Assembly (NCBI GenBank): GCA_935421135.1
Contig: OW285188.1
Location: 7,668,733 to 7,732,732 of the forward strand
Length of the DNA stretch: 64,000 nt
Source of the DNA: Bugulina stolonifera
Lineage: Eukaryota; Bryozoa; Gymnolaemata; Cheilostomatida; Bugulidae
Direction: 5' to 3'
Part shown: positions 1-12,406 of the stretch, in pieces
Numbering within the stretch: position 1 is the stretch's first letter
How the letters are laid out: every line of letters begins with the position of its first letter
The notes under the pieces: model-generated
Databases searched by the model: none
The model's input: the letters and a program-made list of their open reading frames with translations, nothing else
Told to the model about the DNA's origin: nothing
Position numbers and translations under genes: made by a program

Positions 1-300
1 CCTATTGCAAGCACATTTTGTGCAATGGCCGACCTTTTCATATGGCTGAGTCGGGCGGAACCAGACATATTGTTGCGTAAGTTCCGGAGCCGACCCCATG
101 GCGGTTAACCGACACCATGTCGTCCCTTTTTGCCGGAAGTTTGTTATGTATATAAGGCAGTGCATTTTTTATTGTGAATCAGTTGTTGATTGCGCTTGAA
201 TAAAGCAACATTTCCTAACTCAACCTACAGAGGCTTACTCTTTAGGCGGGTAGCTCCCCCTGAGAATCCTTTGGATTCAGTACGGTTCGAGCTCACCTCA
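1..300 (+). mobile_element. LTR-like retroelement remnant (5' edge cut by window)
   Basis: This GC-richer stretch has the order expected of a long terminal repeat: a TATA-like box (TATATAAGG, about 150-158) and then AATAAA at about 201 before a pyrimidine-rich section. The segment GTTGCGTAAGTTCCGG near 73-88 closely resembles a segment of the solo-LTR-like insertion at 29043-29707, which reads in the opposite orientation, so the two may belong to one family. No gag or pol coding is visible and the left end lies outside the window. The right limit is uncertain; similar sequence may run on to about 480. Confidence 0.4.
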
Positions 301-562
301 TCCTAGGCTAAGCACATCTCTATCTACCCCTTAGGCTTAGGCCGATCCCAGGTTCTAATGAACCTAGCGTCGGACTTAGGCTCTTAAGGTTAGATACTCT
401 TTCTCTACACTCCCTTGGAGTATAAACCCTGCATGACCTACGTCGGTCCTGAGCTCCAATGAGTCTCGGCATCGGCCTACGTCTGATATAATCTACAATC
501 TACACTATAAAGAGCACCCATAACTGTTCACTCTTTTATGTAATGAGCAGAAGGTACACTTG

Positions 563-1003
563 GTCGGCCTCTACCACCTTCCAAGCCCTTCATATACGTG
601 TAGCCCTCGGCTCTCGTATGCAATAGTACTCAAAAACCTTACAATAAACCGTATGGCACTGTTCTGGATGAGTTCTATATCATGGATCTTGTTCTTAGTT
701 GAAGGGTCCCATAATACATCTGTATACTCAAGTATAGGTCTGCATATACTTGTGTAAGCCAGTAGCCAGGCCTCTTTTGGAGCATGGTACATTAAATGTT
801 TGATTCCTCCAAGTATTTTACGAGACTTTGTGCATTTCTCATGTATGTGCTGATTAAACTTAAGATCTGATTGAATTATTACTCCTGAGTATTTGACGGT
901 TTCTGTCCATTCAAGACATGCAGTGCCTAGTTTGTATTGAGGTATGGGTGTTACTCTTCCAAAGTTTATAGCTAGGCATTTCTTTTCATTGAACTTGATA
1001 ATT
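563..1003 (-). mobile_element. LINE fragment, C-terminal part of reverse transcriptase ORF (antisense)
   Basis: On the minus strand this encodes peptide blocks closely matching the LINE at 33958-36300. Examples are LAYTSICRPILEYTDVLWDP here against LAYTSLCRPILEYADTVWDP there, and the preceding YKLGTACLEWTETVKYSGV against YKLGNTLLEWTEETKYLGV. It covers the segment after the RT catalytic core to near the C-terminus and is cut at both ends. It lies about 380 bases upstream of the acinus start codon, in opposite orientation. It is a dead fragment, older than the intact copy judging by its many substitutions. Confidence 0.8.
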
Positions 1004-1387
1004 TATTTTTACTTGGGTCAGTTCTCAGAACGGCAGCTCTAGAAAGTACATCGGTTTAATGCAATAATAAATAAAACAGTATTATTATTAATGCATATGT
1101 ATTTAGCACCTAAAAAAGTAAAAACTTACATTTCGTCATTTGTGCACCTTGTAAAATGTACATGTAGTTAGAAAGTTGGGATTCCTCCTTTTCCATCACG
1201 TGCTCCGGTGTTAGAAACTGCCCAATAGTATTCGATAATATCTCCTTTGCACATTTTCTATTGGGTGAACAATATTTTTGCCGCAAACTGACAACCGCAC
1301 GCAGTTTCTAAGTCTTTATTTGGTTATATGCTGTTCCCATTGTGTGGGAGCCAACACAAGCCTTTTTCAAAAATTGGCGATTGAAAA
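1004..1387 (+). other. 5' flank of the acinus gene
   Basis: AT-rich sequence between the LINE fragment and the acinus ATG. No convincing coding exon or core promoter element is visible. The transcription start is probably in the last 200 bases, where base composition becomes more balanced, but no motif fixes it. Confidence 0.3.
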
Positions 1388-4300
1388 ATGGCTGACGCAA
1401 AAGGCGACTTGAGAGTTGGTGGAAAGTTATTGAAGGACCTTCGGGTCAAAGATTTAAAAGAAGAGTTGGATCGGAGAGGTCTGCCTAAAACTGGCACAAA
1501 AACCCAGTTAGTCAACCGATTAAAATCTGTAAGTCTCGTTATTTCTAAGTCCTAAGTTGCTACCTTAGATAATAAGATATGTCACTAGAAAAGCTCTAAG
1601 AATTATCATAGTGATAGTTTAGTCGATAATCGTAATGATATGATAATCATTATCAATCACGATGTTCATATTGGCTATCTCTTATGGATAGGGAAGAGGT
1701 TAATCTAATTTAAAATTATTGCATTGATTGGAGGTTACCCTTCTATGACATTATTGACATATGATATTCTCATGGAGTGCCCTGACATCGCCTTGGGAAA
1801 CTCGTCCCACAAACTCAACTGTTAATCTGTTATGCAAATTGAAATTGGATGTGAAATTGAGTGACACATAGCATGGCTCAACAGCTGGAGCTTTATTTTT
1901 TGTCTAGCAAATGCTTCTGGAAAAGCTACAGTCACAACCAGCACCAGACCAGTTACCAGATTTAAATGATGGCGCCGATACAGACAATGAATTTGTCAAA
2001 CAATATTTGGAGCAAAGACAGCGTCTTTTTGAAGCTCAAAAAGAGGCTCGACGCAAAATGGAAGGTAACAATTTACTGAAACTAAATTAGTACTTTATCT
2101 ACAAAAATCTCTGCTGTATCATGTAGCTGATGATATGCAAGTTGAGTATCTCAGTAAATGTTGCAGCTACATCAATTAATGGCATTGCCGAGGCCAACAG
2201 TTTTAGAGATACTGTTATTTGGTGCGATGCTCTGCTTACACGCTCACTTTAGGAAGTACATATAGCCGACAGTCACTATTTCTGCATTTTCTGTTGGCCT
2301 AATGTCTCCTCTCTAATGAGTTGTTTCTATTGTTATTGTTATTCAGAGGAAGAGGTGATAGGGAAGCAACAAGGTCAAGGAGACACAGTGTTACCGAGTG
2401 AAAGTGAGAGTCAGGGGGACGATTCACAGGTAAATTAACATGTACTTGTATATTTCTTCTCACAGGCAAGCTAACATATGCTTGTATATTCCTCCTCACA
2501 GGTAAACCCGTAGGTGCTTATTTGTGTTTTTGATGGAACGTATGATGTCAATTATTAATTAGTTAAATGGACCACACAGGATTGGTGGTTCTTGTTGAAT
2601 TTTAAATGTTCACCACAAATCACGTAGCGTTACATCTTCTGTCGAGGTTACTATGTATTAACCAATCTATTACCACTAATATTTATGGTGTCAATCTCCT
2701 TTCCTCTACCATTTAGACTGAACCAGAGAGTCCAGTTAAGGAGTTGCACACAGATACTCGCTCACCTCCTAAACCGGTTCAACATGGAGCTGGTGACAAA
2801 CCTCCAACAGACACATCTCCAGTTAAAAGAAGTAGTCGGCGGAATAAAGATGTAATATCCTATTTATTGCTCTTTGTACTGCTATATATGGGTGTATTTG
2901 GTGCTTACATGTCCAATTAAGATACATGTACAAGTAGAACTATATGAAAATCATTCCAGGAGTTTTGTTGAATCTGTTACTTGCTGATTGAGTGTGATGG
3001 ATGTTAGTTCTATGTGTACATGAACTTGTATTATTTATTCGCAGTCAGTAAAAGATGACAGCAAGGAGAGCTCGCCCACAAAACGATCAACTCGTCGACA
3101 AAAGGTTTGTAAAGTTACAAATTTATTATTTTTTGGGGTTTGGTTTTTACTTATAACACTGTCGGCGGATAATTTACAGTTCTATACCAAATAGTGCCAA
3201 CTAGTATTGTCTCCTACAGGTTCCATCTCCTCCTCCCGTTGCTGATGAAGATGATGCCTACAATCAGAAGACACCAGAACCTGAGGAATTGACAGAGGAG
3301 GAGAGCAAGGAGCAATCTCCTCAAGTATCCCCTCGGCCAGAAGAAGAAAAACCTGTGGAGGAATTGAAACCGGCTCTGGAGAAGGCTCCGTTGTCAAGAA
3401 CAGATGAGGTTAAGGAAACGGAGAGAGAAGATAAACAATCAGAGGAGAATCAACTGGAGACTAAGGAAAAGCAAAGTCCTGCAGAGGCCAGCGAGGAGTC
3501 AGCAGTAGAGAAATCAGCTGTTGAAGAACCAACTGCTGAAGAGCCTGCTGTTGAAAAGCCGGCGGTTGAAGAGTCTGCGGTTGAGAAAACTCAAGAAGGA
3601 ACCACAGAGGTGGGAGAGATTGAACCTAGTGAAGCTCCAATGGAAATATCAGAAAAGAAATCTCCGCGTCATTCTAGAGATGAAGGAAAGTCTTCAGAAA
3701 AGAGATCATGGCGATCTAAGAAAGACAAATCCAAACAGTCTGGCTCTAAACCATCCGAATTGGAGCAGTCTACAGCAGAGCCAATGGAATCTGAAATGGT
3801 AGATGATGAGAAAGCTGGTGAGCCTGAGGTGGTGGATGCACAGGTAAGGGCTCTCTTGATGGTACCGCAGGTAAGGGTCATATTACAATAAGTGTGGAGA
3901 AGATGTTAGTGTATATTAATAGTAGTAGAAGACACTATATTGTATACAATGAACCTAGACACTAGAACTGACCTGATTATTTCTACTTTTTTACACTTTC
4001 ACTTTATCTGCTTAATTAAACAAAACTGTCTTTTAGTAGAATCAAAGGGTTATCGTGCATTGTTCCATTGCTGGTGTCCCTTCGACACTATATCAATCCA
4101 TGCACATAGATACATATAGTACATTAAATAAATTTAGGAGCCGGAACCCCCAGCTAAAGAGTCTAGTGAGGCTGTGAAGGAGGCAAGCCCTGAACCTGCA
4201 GTGTCGCCCAAGGCGAAGGAATCGTCCTCTGATGTCACGTCTGCTCTGGATATCTCTACTACAGAACAGGATGAACAGCTGGACTACGATGAGGAGATGC

Positions 4301-7300
4301 CAGATAACCAACCAGAGTCAGTATTGACCATTTATTCAGTCCATCACTATGTATTGATGATGTCACAATATACGGACGCTATGCAGTTTCATGAATATGC
4401 TGGACCATTCACAGCACCAGACGTAATCATTTTTATATATGCAATATATACATAGATATATCTATGTATATATTGCATATATAAAAATTATATCTAAATG
4501 TATGTACATCTAGTAATATTGTTCACAGGCCAGATGAACCTAAAGCTGCTGAGGAACCTGATCCAGTAAGTACATAAACAGGCAGTCAGACGCATCTATA
4601 ATATCATTTGTACAGAATAGTGTATCACACTCTGCTTTATAACATATATACATGTAGACAAGTAGTATGGTTAGCTAAGCATGATCATATTCTAGTGTTG
4701 ATTATCACTCATTATAACAGCTCAATTTTTTACCGCTTGCATTGGATGTCATGTTTTGTTTGTAAATCTATATAATCCAATAGCTAGGAAAGTTGAGAGG
4801 CTGCCTCCATCTGCGTATTTCACCAGCTGCTTAGTTCAACTGTTATGGAGAGGTTGCTCTGTTGTCTGATAATCACATATATCCATCTGACATTCAATTA
4901 TCATATCAGTGGAAAGCAAGAAACTACAATATTGTAATGGAGTAATTAGAAATAGTGAGACAAAATGGCAGACAATATTTGGAAGGACTATCTGTTTGAC
5001 GGTATTTAATATCGAATTATTGGAAATGAGAACATTGCATCTAGTTTGACTGTTTATGGCGAAGAGCAGGATGAAGTCAAGTCTGACGCAGACTGGGAAC
5101 CATTAACTCAAGTTCAATCAACTTAACAGTTCGGCTTGTGGATGGGGAACACCAATTGCGTCAATCCTGGTGTTCAAAGGAATATGATTGGATAAACATT
5201 TGTATGGACTGTGTTGATGACTTCTATGTACACTTATGGACAGTGAGCATATGGAACTGAAGAGTGTAGTAGCTAGTGTACTTGCTTACTGTGGGACAGT
5301 GTTGTTGAGTAGAACGAAATAGCTAGGTATCCAAACGGATCAAAGGAATTGACCCTCTGCTTGTCTGTCAGAGTGGTTTGGCCCCCTGATCAGTAACCAG
5401 GGTGGTCTGGCCCCCAGGAGTGTTTCCAGGGTGGTCAGGGCATCAGGCTAGTATAGCCTGTGCCCAAGGGTTTAGTAGCCAGTTGGGAAGATGAGACGGA
5501 TCAAATGATAAATTCAAAGACCTGGCTAATGCTTACTGTAATACAACCAAACAACCTCTCTCTGTGATTGATGGACCATTGGCAGCCTTGACTTCTAGAG
5601 TATTAGCAGTGGTAACAATACATCTACTATTCTCTCTCATGTTCCTTTCTCTCTGCCCCACTCCTCCATAGAGATGAAACTGAGATTCTACTTTAACTGC
5701 TACCAGTAGCTGCTTACATCCATGTTTGCTCAGTTGGCAATTCTTATTTGACCTAGAAATAGCGGTAGTTGAAGTGAATCTCTATTTCTTCTCTATTGAA
5801 ACACAACGTGTTTGGTTTCAGGGCATTGTACATCTGATGAGTGGCAATATCTGCCATGCGTTCTTCTTAACAGTGTTTATATAAATATGTGCATTAATTG
5901 GATGTTACAGAAATTTAGGCAAAAGCCCTGAAAACGATGAACATTTTAGTTGGTGAAAGCTTGTATACATTATCCCTAGCGTAATTATTCCCAGTTTGAA
6001 TCAATCATACGCTTTGATAAGATTTGTCAGTTGATTTTGTTCCTGGCTGATGTTTCGTCTGTCAGGTGTGCAATGGCCTGTAGCCCCAGTTTTGCAGCCC
6101 ATCGGCTGCTTGCAATTCATATCAGAGAAAGGTTCTGTATACCTTTACAGCACTCTAGTGCAGCTAGTATGGCCATGTGATTACAGGTACCAGTTACTCC
6201 TCCAAGGAAAGAACCCACAATCAAACCCAGGAAGATATCCCTGGCTAGTAAGTTTATACAGTTCTTACCAAGTTAGATAGTCCAATACACATTTTAGGCA
6301 ATACGCAGCAATACACTGCTCTATACAGGAGTGTTGTCTCAGTGTAGACTACAGCTACACTTTGAGACAGGCTGGCTGTGTAAGTAATTGAAGATACTCA
6401 TCATTTTGTCATAATCATAGCCTACTCTTACTCCAGTAGATTATCTATCCTGACAATGACTTCAAATGAATACCAATTCATACAATGTTAATGACTAGCT
6501 CTGAGCATGTTAGACAGTATATTAACCAATCTCTATTTCTAGTTCTTTTGGTTCGTCGTACAGAAGAATGTACCTGTAGGTTATTAGATTGCTAGGGCTG
6601 TGCTGTGGCATTATATGCAAGCGGTTTGTTCGTGTAGAGGACAGATCTAGTCGTGGTGAGGGGTCAAGTAAGGACACAGAAACTGGAGAGGACGGGAAGA
6701 AGAGGAGGAGATGGGGAGGTGGGAGCAGAAGTAAGAAAGGTACTGACAAAAAGAACATAACCATATCTACCGACTCCCTCAAGGTATCACATACATATTA
6801 CAGTTACTCTGTCCTTATTATTTTAATGTGCACAACATGTACATGTATGCTTCTCACTTGGATATCAGAAAACAGCTGACTCTAGATTTCCATCATCCTT
6901 CTATTTCTGGAGTCCATCATGGGAATGTTAACATCTTCATTACACATTCAGTAAAATGTAACTCCAGAGATTATCCATATACAAGTAACCTGAATCAGTT
7001 GACTTGAATAGTTGCATAGAAACTGTTATTCACTGGGAACCAAATAGCATACAATGTATAATATTGTGTATTCTACTGGCATATGTGTGTATAGAATGTA
7101 CATTGTGGGTTACTAGGAGGTTATGCCTGAACTAAACACAGCCATAGACTCTAAATTGAACGGTTCAACTGACGGTCACGTACCAGAATTGGTAGAGATA
7201 GACGAGGAGGCTAGTCCGGAGAGAGCGGCGAGTCAACCAGCTGCTACTCGAACTACCGATCCTGAGGATAAGGAGACTACACAGCCTGAACCTCAGCCCG

Positions 7301-10300
7301 GTACAGAGAAAGTTAAATCTGCTGACACAAAGACACAGAGGAAGGGCAGCTCTAGCACAAGACATGAGCAGGACGAGGTGGTCATCAGCTCTGGCGAGGA
7401 TAGCCTGTCAGATGGAGAGATTAAAATGGTGAAAAAAGGTGATTCATTTTTCCATTATTCAACTCCTCAAATGTTGTGACTGTACTGTAGTAGCACCTCC
7501 TTACCCTCCCATTGAATATATTATATACACCATGGAATGTAAAGTTTATAGTGTTATCAGTACATGTACATGTATATCTATCCATACAGTGGTTAAACCA
7601 GCCAAGTTGATCAGCTTACCAGTAGAAGAGCCAGTACATGTGAGAGAGGTGTCACCGTCTCGTAACCCTGTTAACAGGACTATACACATCAAATTCCTCA
7701 CCAGACCTTTTACTATTGGTCAGCTGAAGGAACTCCTCTCCAAATATGGGCCTCTGTGTGATGAAGAGAACTCCTTCTGGATCAACAAAGTCAAGAGTCA
7801 CTGCTATGCTACAGTAAGTCATGTCATCATATGCTATACTACTGTAAGTCATGTCATCATATGCTATACTACAGTAAGTCATGTCATCATATGCTATACT
7901 ACAGTAAGTCATGTCATCATATGCTATACTACTGTAAGTCATGTCATCATATGCTATACTACTGTAAGTCATGTCATCATATGCTATACTACAGTAAGTC
8001 ATGTCATCATATGCTATACTACTGTAAGTCATGTCATCATATGCTATACTACAGTAAGTCATGTCATCATATGCTATGCTACTGTACGTCATGTCATCAT
8101 ATGCTATGCTACAGTAAGTCATGTCATCATATGCTATACTACAGTAAGTCATGTCATCATATGCTATGCTACTGTAAGTCATGTCATCATATGCTATGCT
8201 ATACTACTCTAAGTTGCGCTATTATATCATATGCTAAGTTACTGTAAAACATGCTATTACGTTGTATATCATTTAGTATGCTTCTGTTAGTCATATCATG
8301 TATGCTATACTGTATGGGGGTTATGTTATTATATAATGCACTATGCTTGTATATGTACATAACTAAGACTCGTGCTAACAAGCTAGCATGGGTTACTGTA
8401 AAATTGCTTCCATTTTGATTGACTTTGACATAAATGTACATCTATCTGATGTAGAGTTGTTGTTTAGTCTTCTCTTGCCGTTTCAATACTGTCAACACAT
8501 CTCCACGGATACATTGTATGTTGGTAGAATATAAAGCAGATGACTGACTCAGTTTACTCTAACAAACACCTTCCCATAATGCACAGTATTTCTTATCCTG
8601 TCTGTTTGGTTATGTAGTTTGTAGAAGCTAGTAGCGCAGAGGCTGCTAGAAAAGAACTTCATGGTTCAAAGTGGCCACCATCTAATCCCAAGATACTCTG
8701 TGTGGAGTTCAGCAAAGGAATTGAAGAGGTAAGTATTATATAGATTGAGTATGTATAATGAGGGAAGATGTCACTTTGTGTATCACTGTTTGTCACCCAT
8801 GTTGATAGACACGTCCAACTTGCTGATAAAGGTAGCACCACCAGTGAGCAGAATATATTAGCTACTGGGTGACCAACGTTCTCACAGCAGCTTCTTAGTA
8901 CCGCCCTTAGATTGTCTATACCTGGTGGATCTTCGGTGGTATGAACAAATCATTTATATACTTTAGTTATTGCAGCAGGAGTCTGATAGGTTGGAAATAC
9001 AATAATGTATAATGGAAAGTAATACGATAACATGTCCTTGTTAAGAGAAGATGACTCCAAAATTTAAAGTGTTTTGAGATCAAATTTGTGCGAGAATAAA
9101 ACTCCCAAAATGATGAGTTTGAGCTCACAGACACTTTACTTTTAAGGCATTGCGTGAGCATTGTCATCCTACAATGTATTTAATATTTGGTTAACTATTG
9201 CATAGGACGTCATGTGACATTATGTTATGATATAGATCGGTGCACAGAAAGAGAGGGAGGAGTCCAAGCTACAGCCAGCTGGTGTGGATGCTCAAAGGAG
9301 GCAGAGTGAGGCTGCTAAAGCACGAGACGAAGAGGAAGCTCGTCGTAAGCTGAGAATAGCTGAACGGGAGAAGGAAAGGGAAGAAGTGAGAAAGAAGCTA
9401 GAAGAACGGCGTAAAGAGAGGGAGCAACCTGTGAGTACTTGCTAATTGGCTTACTACATGTATAGCACAGAGTAATGTATTGGGATGTTTGCCGACTTGA
9501 TATAATATATTACACTAACATGTACATTTGTATACTTGTATGTATGTTTTAATTGATGCTGGGCTATAAAGACAGACAGATAATACACAATAATGTGCTA
9601 CATGTTTATACATGTACCTAGCCCCACATCATGCGAATGACATTCTTGTAATGTATTGTGTATAGCAGCGAGAATGGGATAGACACAAACTGAGACAGAG
9701 TGAGTCACCTGTAGCAGAAGGAGAAAGGAGTGCAGGTAGGAGGGCATCAGCCAGGGAGGGCAGCAGAGAGAGGAACAGGCGGGGCAGGAGTAGAAGTAAA
9801 CAGAGAGACAGCGATGCAAGAAAACGCCGCAGAGATTCAGGTACTTATGCGCATAATATGATAGTAATAGAGCTACATGTACATTCATTCTATACTATAG
9901 AGTACAGATTGTACATTTTACACTGGATTTACTAGGTCTGTACTGGATTCAGTGTGAGCATGTATATATCATTTCATGTAAGTGTGTGTGTAGTTGATAC
10001 TCATCTCTCCCCTGGAGATGTGTTTAGTTTCTATTATAAGTTGATACTAATGACATGGTATTGCAGCTACAGATATTGTAGAGGAAAAGGCACCAGTCGT
10101 TTCGCTGGATGATTTGTTCAGGAAGACCACTACAGAACCTGCTATATACTGGCTACCTCTCACAGACGAGAAGGTAATAATCTAAGCATTACTCTTTCCA
10201 CAGTGTAGAGATGTTGTAACTCCACCAATAGTTTAGATTAGTAACTACGCTGTCACTAGTATTGCATATAGATAGGGCGTTACTTGTATGATGAATATGG

Positions 10301-11159
10301 TCTATTGCTTCATGCTATGGATAATGTAGATAGAGAAAGCTGCAAAGGAACGTGAAGCGAGGAGTAAAGCATGGCGTGAAAAGAAAGAATTAGAGATCAA
10401 AGAGAAGGAGGCGAGGGCTGCAGAGAGAAAGAAGGAGATTGAAGAGAGAAGACGCAAGGTATGCTGATGGATGTGGTACATTGTGTGTATAGTAAATTTT
10501 GACTACAGTTTAATATTTTCCTGTGCAATGCTTTGCATGGTTCATAGTTTATTTATCCATCATAGGAGAGAGCTGAGAGGGAGGCAAGACGTGCTGCACG
10601 ATCTCCACCCTCCCCAAGGCGTAGACAGAGGTCTGGTTCACCAAGGCGCAGATCTCCTGTTCGCCGCAGAAGAAAGTCGAGGTCAAGCTCATCCAGCAGT
10701 TCAAGTAGAAGTAGAAGTCGCAAGCCTAGGGGTAGCCCTAGTCCCAAGCGACCAGCAAGAGGTAGCCCTAGTCCCAAGCGACCAGTTAGAGGTAGCCCTA
10801 GTCCCAAGCGACCTGCTAGGGCTAGCCCTAGTCCTAAAAGACCAACTAGAGGTAGCCCTAGTCCCAAAAGGTCAACTAAAGAAAGCGCTTCTCCTAATCG
10901 GCCTGCTCGACGCAGTAGTCCATCACCTAAGAGACCCACACGGGGTAGCCCCTCTCCAAAGAGGCCCACACGAGGTAGCCCTTCGTCTAAGCGACCAACT
11001 TCAAAAAATTCTAAAACTCGTTCCTCAAGCAGCTCTTCAAGCAGCAGTGGTGGGTCCCCACCTCGTAAGAGGAACAGGTCAAGAAGCGGCTCTTCCTCCT
11101 CCGCATCTTCGGGTTCTGGCTCATCGTCTGCATCTAGCTCACCTAAGGCTAAGAAATAG
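1388..11159 (+). CDS. ACIN1: Acinus (apoptotic chromatin condensation inducer, ASAP/EJC-associated splicing protein)
   Basis: Predicted 1159-residue nuclear RNA-binding protein. In known animals acinus forms the ASAP complex with RNPS1 and SAP18 and acts in splicing with the exon junction complex. Exons: 1388-1528, 1908-2064, 2347-2429, 2717-2851, 3045-3104, 3220-3843, 4138-4316, 4529-4565, 6187-6247, 6638-6783, 7117-7438, 7590-7813, 8618-8728, 9236-9430, 9666-9840, 10067-10173, 10330-10458, 10566-11159; all join in frame. Domains: SAP at residues 13-47; a long acidic middle with VEESAVEK-like repeats; a conserved WG block then TISTDSLK before the RRM; RRM at about 670-757 (FTIGQLKELL, KSHCYATF, LHGSKWPPSNPK); the RSB motif (SLDDLFRKTTTEPAIYWLPL) at about 895-914, a family hallmark; a charged coil; and a C-terminal RS domain (963-1159) built of about nine RGSPSPKRPA-like decapeptides. 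Kozak context AAAAATGG. Odd: two introns begin with tandem arrays that include the splice donor. Confidence 0.95.
2424..2519 (+). repeat. 36-bp tandem duplication spanning the exon 3 splice donor of acinus
   Basis: Units start at 2424, 2460 and 2496 (the third is partial). Each begins TCACAGG; the first contains the last bases of exon 3 and its donor (CACAG|GTAAAT). The second and third are preceded by pyrimidine-rich sequence, so the duplicated copies resemble a 3' splice site (TTCTTCTCACAG, CTCCTCACAG) followed immediately by donor-like GCAAG or GTAAA. Confidence 0.85.
4429..4488. repeat. Perfect 60-bp palindrome in acinus intron 7
   Basis: Two 30-base arms (4429-4458 and 4459-4488) are exact reverse complements with no spacer; the centre is CATAGATA|TATCTATG. 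It is AT-rich and lies between exon 7 (ends 4316) and the short exon 8 (starts 4529). It could form a cruciform in DNA or a hairpin in the pre-mRNA that brings the two exons close. Confidence 0.95.
4566..6186 (+). other. Acinus intron 8, with degenerate local repeat
   Basis: This 1.6 kb intron is the longest of the gene. At about 5371-5450 it has a degenerate repeat of about 34 bases with the core CAGGGTGGTCTGGCCCCC. No coding sequence in either strand looked conserved. Confidence 0.5.
7804..8200 (+). repeat. 30-bp x 13 minisatellite whose unit contains the acinus exon 12 splice donor
   Basis: Thirteen 30-base units start at 7811, 7841 and every 30 bases to 8171, with only single-base variation (ACA/ACT, TATACT/TATGCT). 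The first unit overlaps the end of exon 12 and its donor (TATGCTACA|GTAAGT). Twelve units keep GTAAGT; the one at 8081 has GTACGT. The unit length is a multiple of three and the reading frame of exon 12 stays open through the whole array, giving a TVSHVIICYT-type decapeptide repeat until a stop near 8212. Confidence 0.97.
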
Positions 11160-11575
11160 CTGGGTACTGGTCAGCAATGTTCTCTATAAGACCTTCAACC
11201 ATAGTGTTGTAGTAGTAGTATATTCACCCAAGTACTCAACATTGTTATGTTAATAATTGTTTGATGGTGCAAAGCGCTCCACCACCGTACAAGTACTTAT
11301 TGTACCAAATTCAAACTTCAAATTTTATTTAAAGCTGATCTAGCTGTTGTTGAAACAAATCGCCAGAAGTTATTGTAATGTAAACTACATACATATATTG
11401 CTAGTTATTAGCCGAAAATGTAGTACAGTAGATTATAATAATGATGATATATACACCTGTTTCATCAGCAAGGTAATCATTTCAGTATCACATATTAATA
11501 TTGTGTACATTAATGTATTATAATACTGATTTAGTTTGTATATAGATGTATTTACCTATGATAATATATAATATG

Positions 11576-11581
11576 AATAAA
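11576..11581 (+). terminator. Candidate polyadenylation signal of acinus
   Basis: AATAAA about 420 bases after the acinus stop codon, in an AT-rich 3' flank. It is the clearest hexamer before the convergent CEP89 gene begins at 12407. Confidence 0.5.
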
Positions 11582-12406
11582 ATATGTAATTATACATTGT
11601 GCAAACAACTTTATCATCGAGCATAATTATTCAGGTTGTAATAGTAAGCACCATTTTAGTTTAGACATGATTCTCCAAAATTTCCTTTTTCAATTTAGTT
11701 AGTTTCTATTTCAACTCCCAATTAATTTACTAGTCTTTATTTTGCAAAACATCTTACGGTAGAACATTCCAATATAATGGAGATTGTGAAAAATACTAAG
11801 CTCATAATATTTCCAACAATATGCTTCTTCAACAATGCATAGATACAACATGTACATTGGTAATATGTACGAACTAATTAGACAGCTTGTTCTTCAGCTG
11901 AACTGAAGTTGAGTATGACCTAAGTAAGGATCCAATTTTTACTTCACATACAAAGAAAGGACAATATGCATTCCACTTACTGACAGTGATATCTTCATAT
12001 CTACCACAATCAGCATAAATCTATCATTGATTGTAGTTCAGAAATGTGACAAAAGGTTAACGTCTAGCTCAACTTCTAAAAAAAGTCAAACAAACATGAT
12101 ATTAGAGTGACAATGAATTTTTGGTCTTCTATATCAGAATTGAGAATCTATAAACTAAAAATAAGTAAAGAGATATTTATAACAAATAAATATAATACAT
12201 ATAATATGCAATCACAGCTAGAACTACAGGACGGAACCACTAACAACTACAACAACTACGTACCCTTTAGAGTTTAGAACCATTAGAAGTATATAATACA
12301 TTTCTAAAAAAGAGATTGTCAATTCATATAATTCGATATAGTCTATAATCTATACTATCCATTATCATCACAGACAGGGTGGGTTGATGGACAACAACTT
12401 GAGTTT
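11582..12406. other. Convergent intergenic region between acinus and CEP89
   Basis: AT-rich DNA holding the two opposing 3' ends. No exon or repeat of note is visible. Confidence 0.5.

Noticed and set aside
7439..7813. Frame starting before acinus exon 12 taken as a separate gene start
   Set aside because: The segment 7439-7589 is an intron with good donor and acceptor; the RRM continues from exon 11 in frame.
7652..8182. Open minus-strand frame of 176 codons over the acinus array
   Set aside because: It is the reverse translation of the 30-bp repeat and exon 12; a repeat whose unit is a multiple of three stays open in several frames.
7801..8210. CRISPR-like array
   Set aside because: The units are contiguous 30-bp tandem repeats without spacers, inside a eukaryotic intron.
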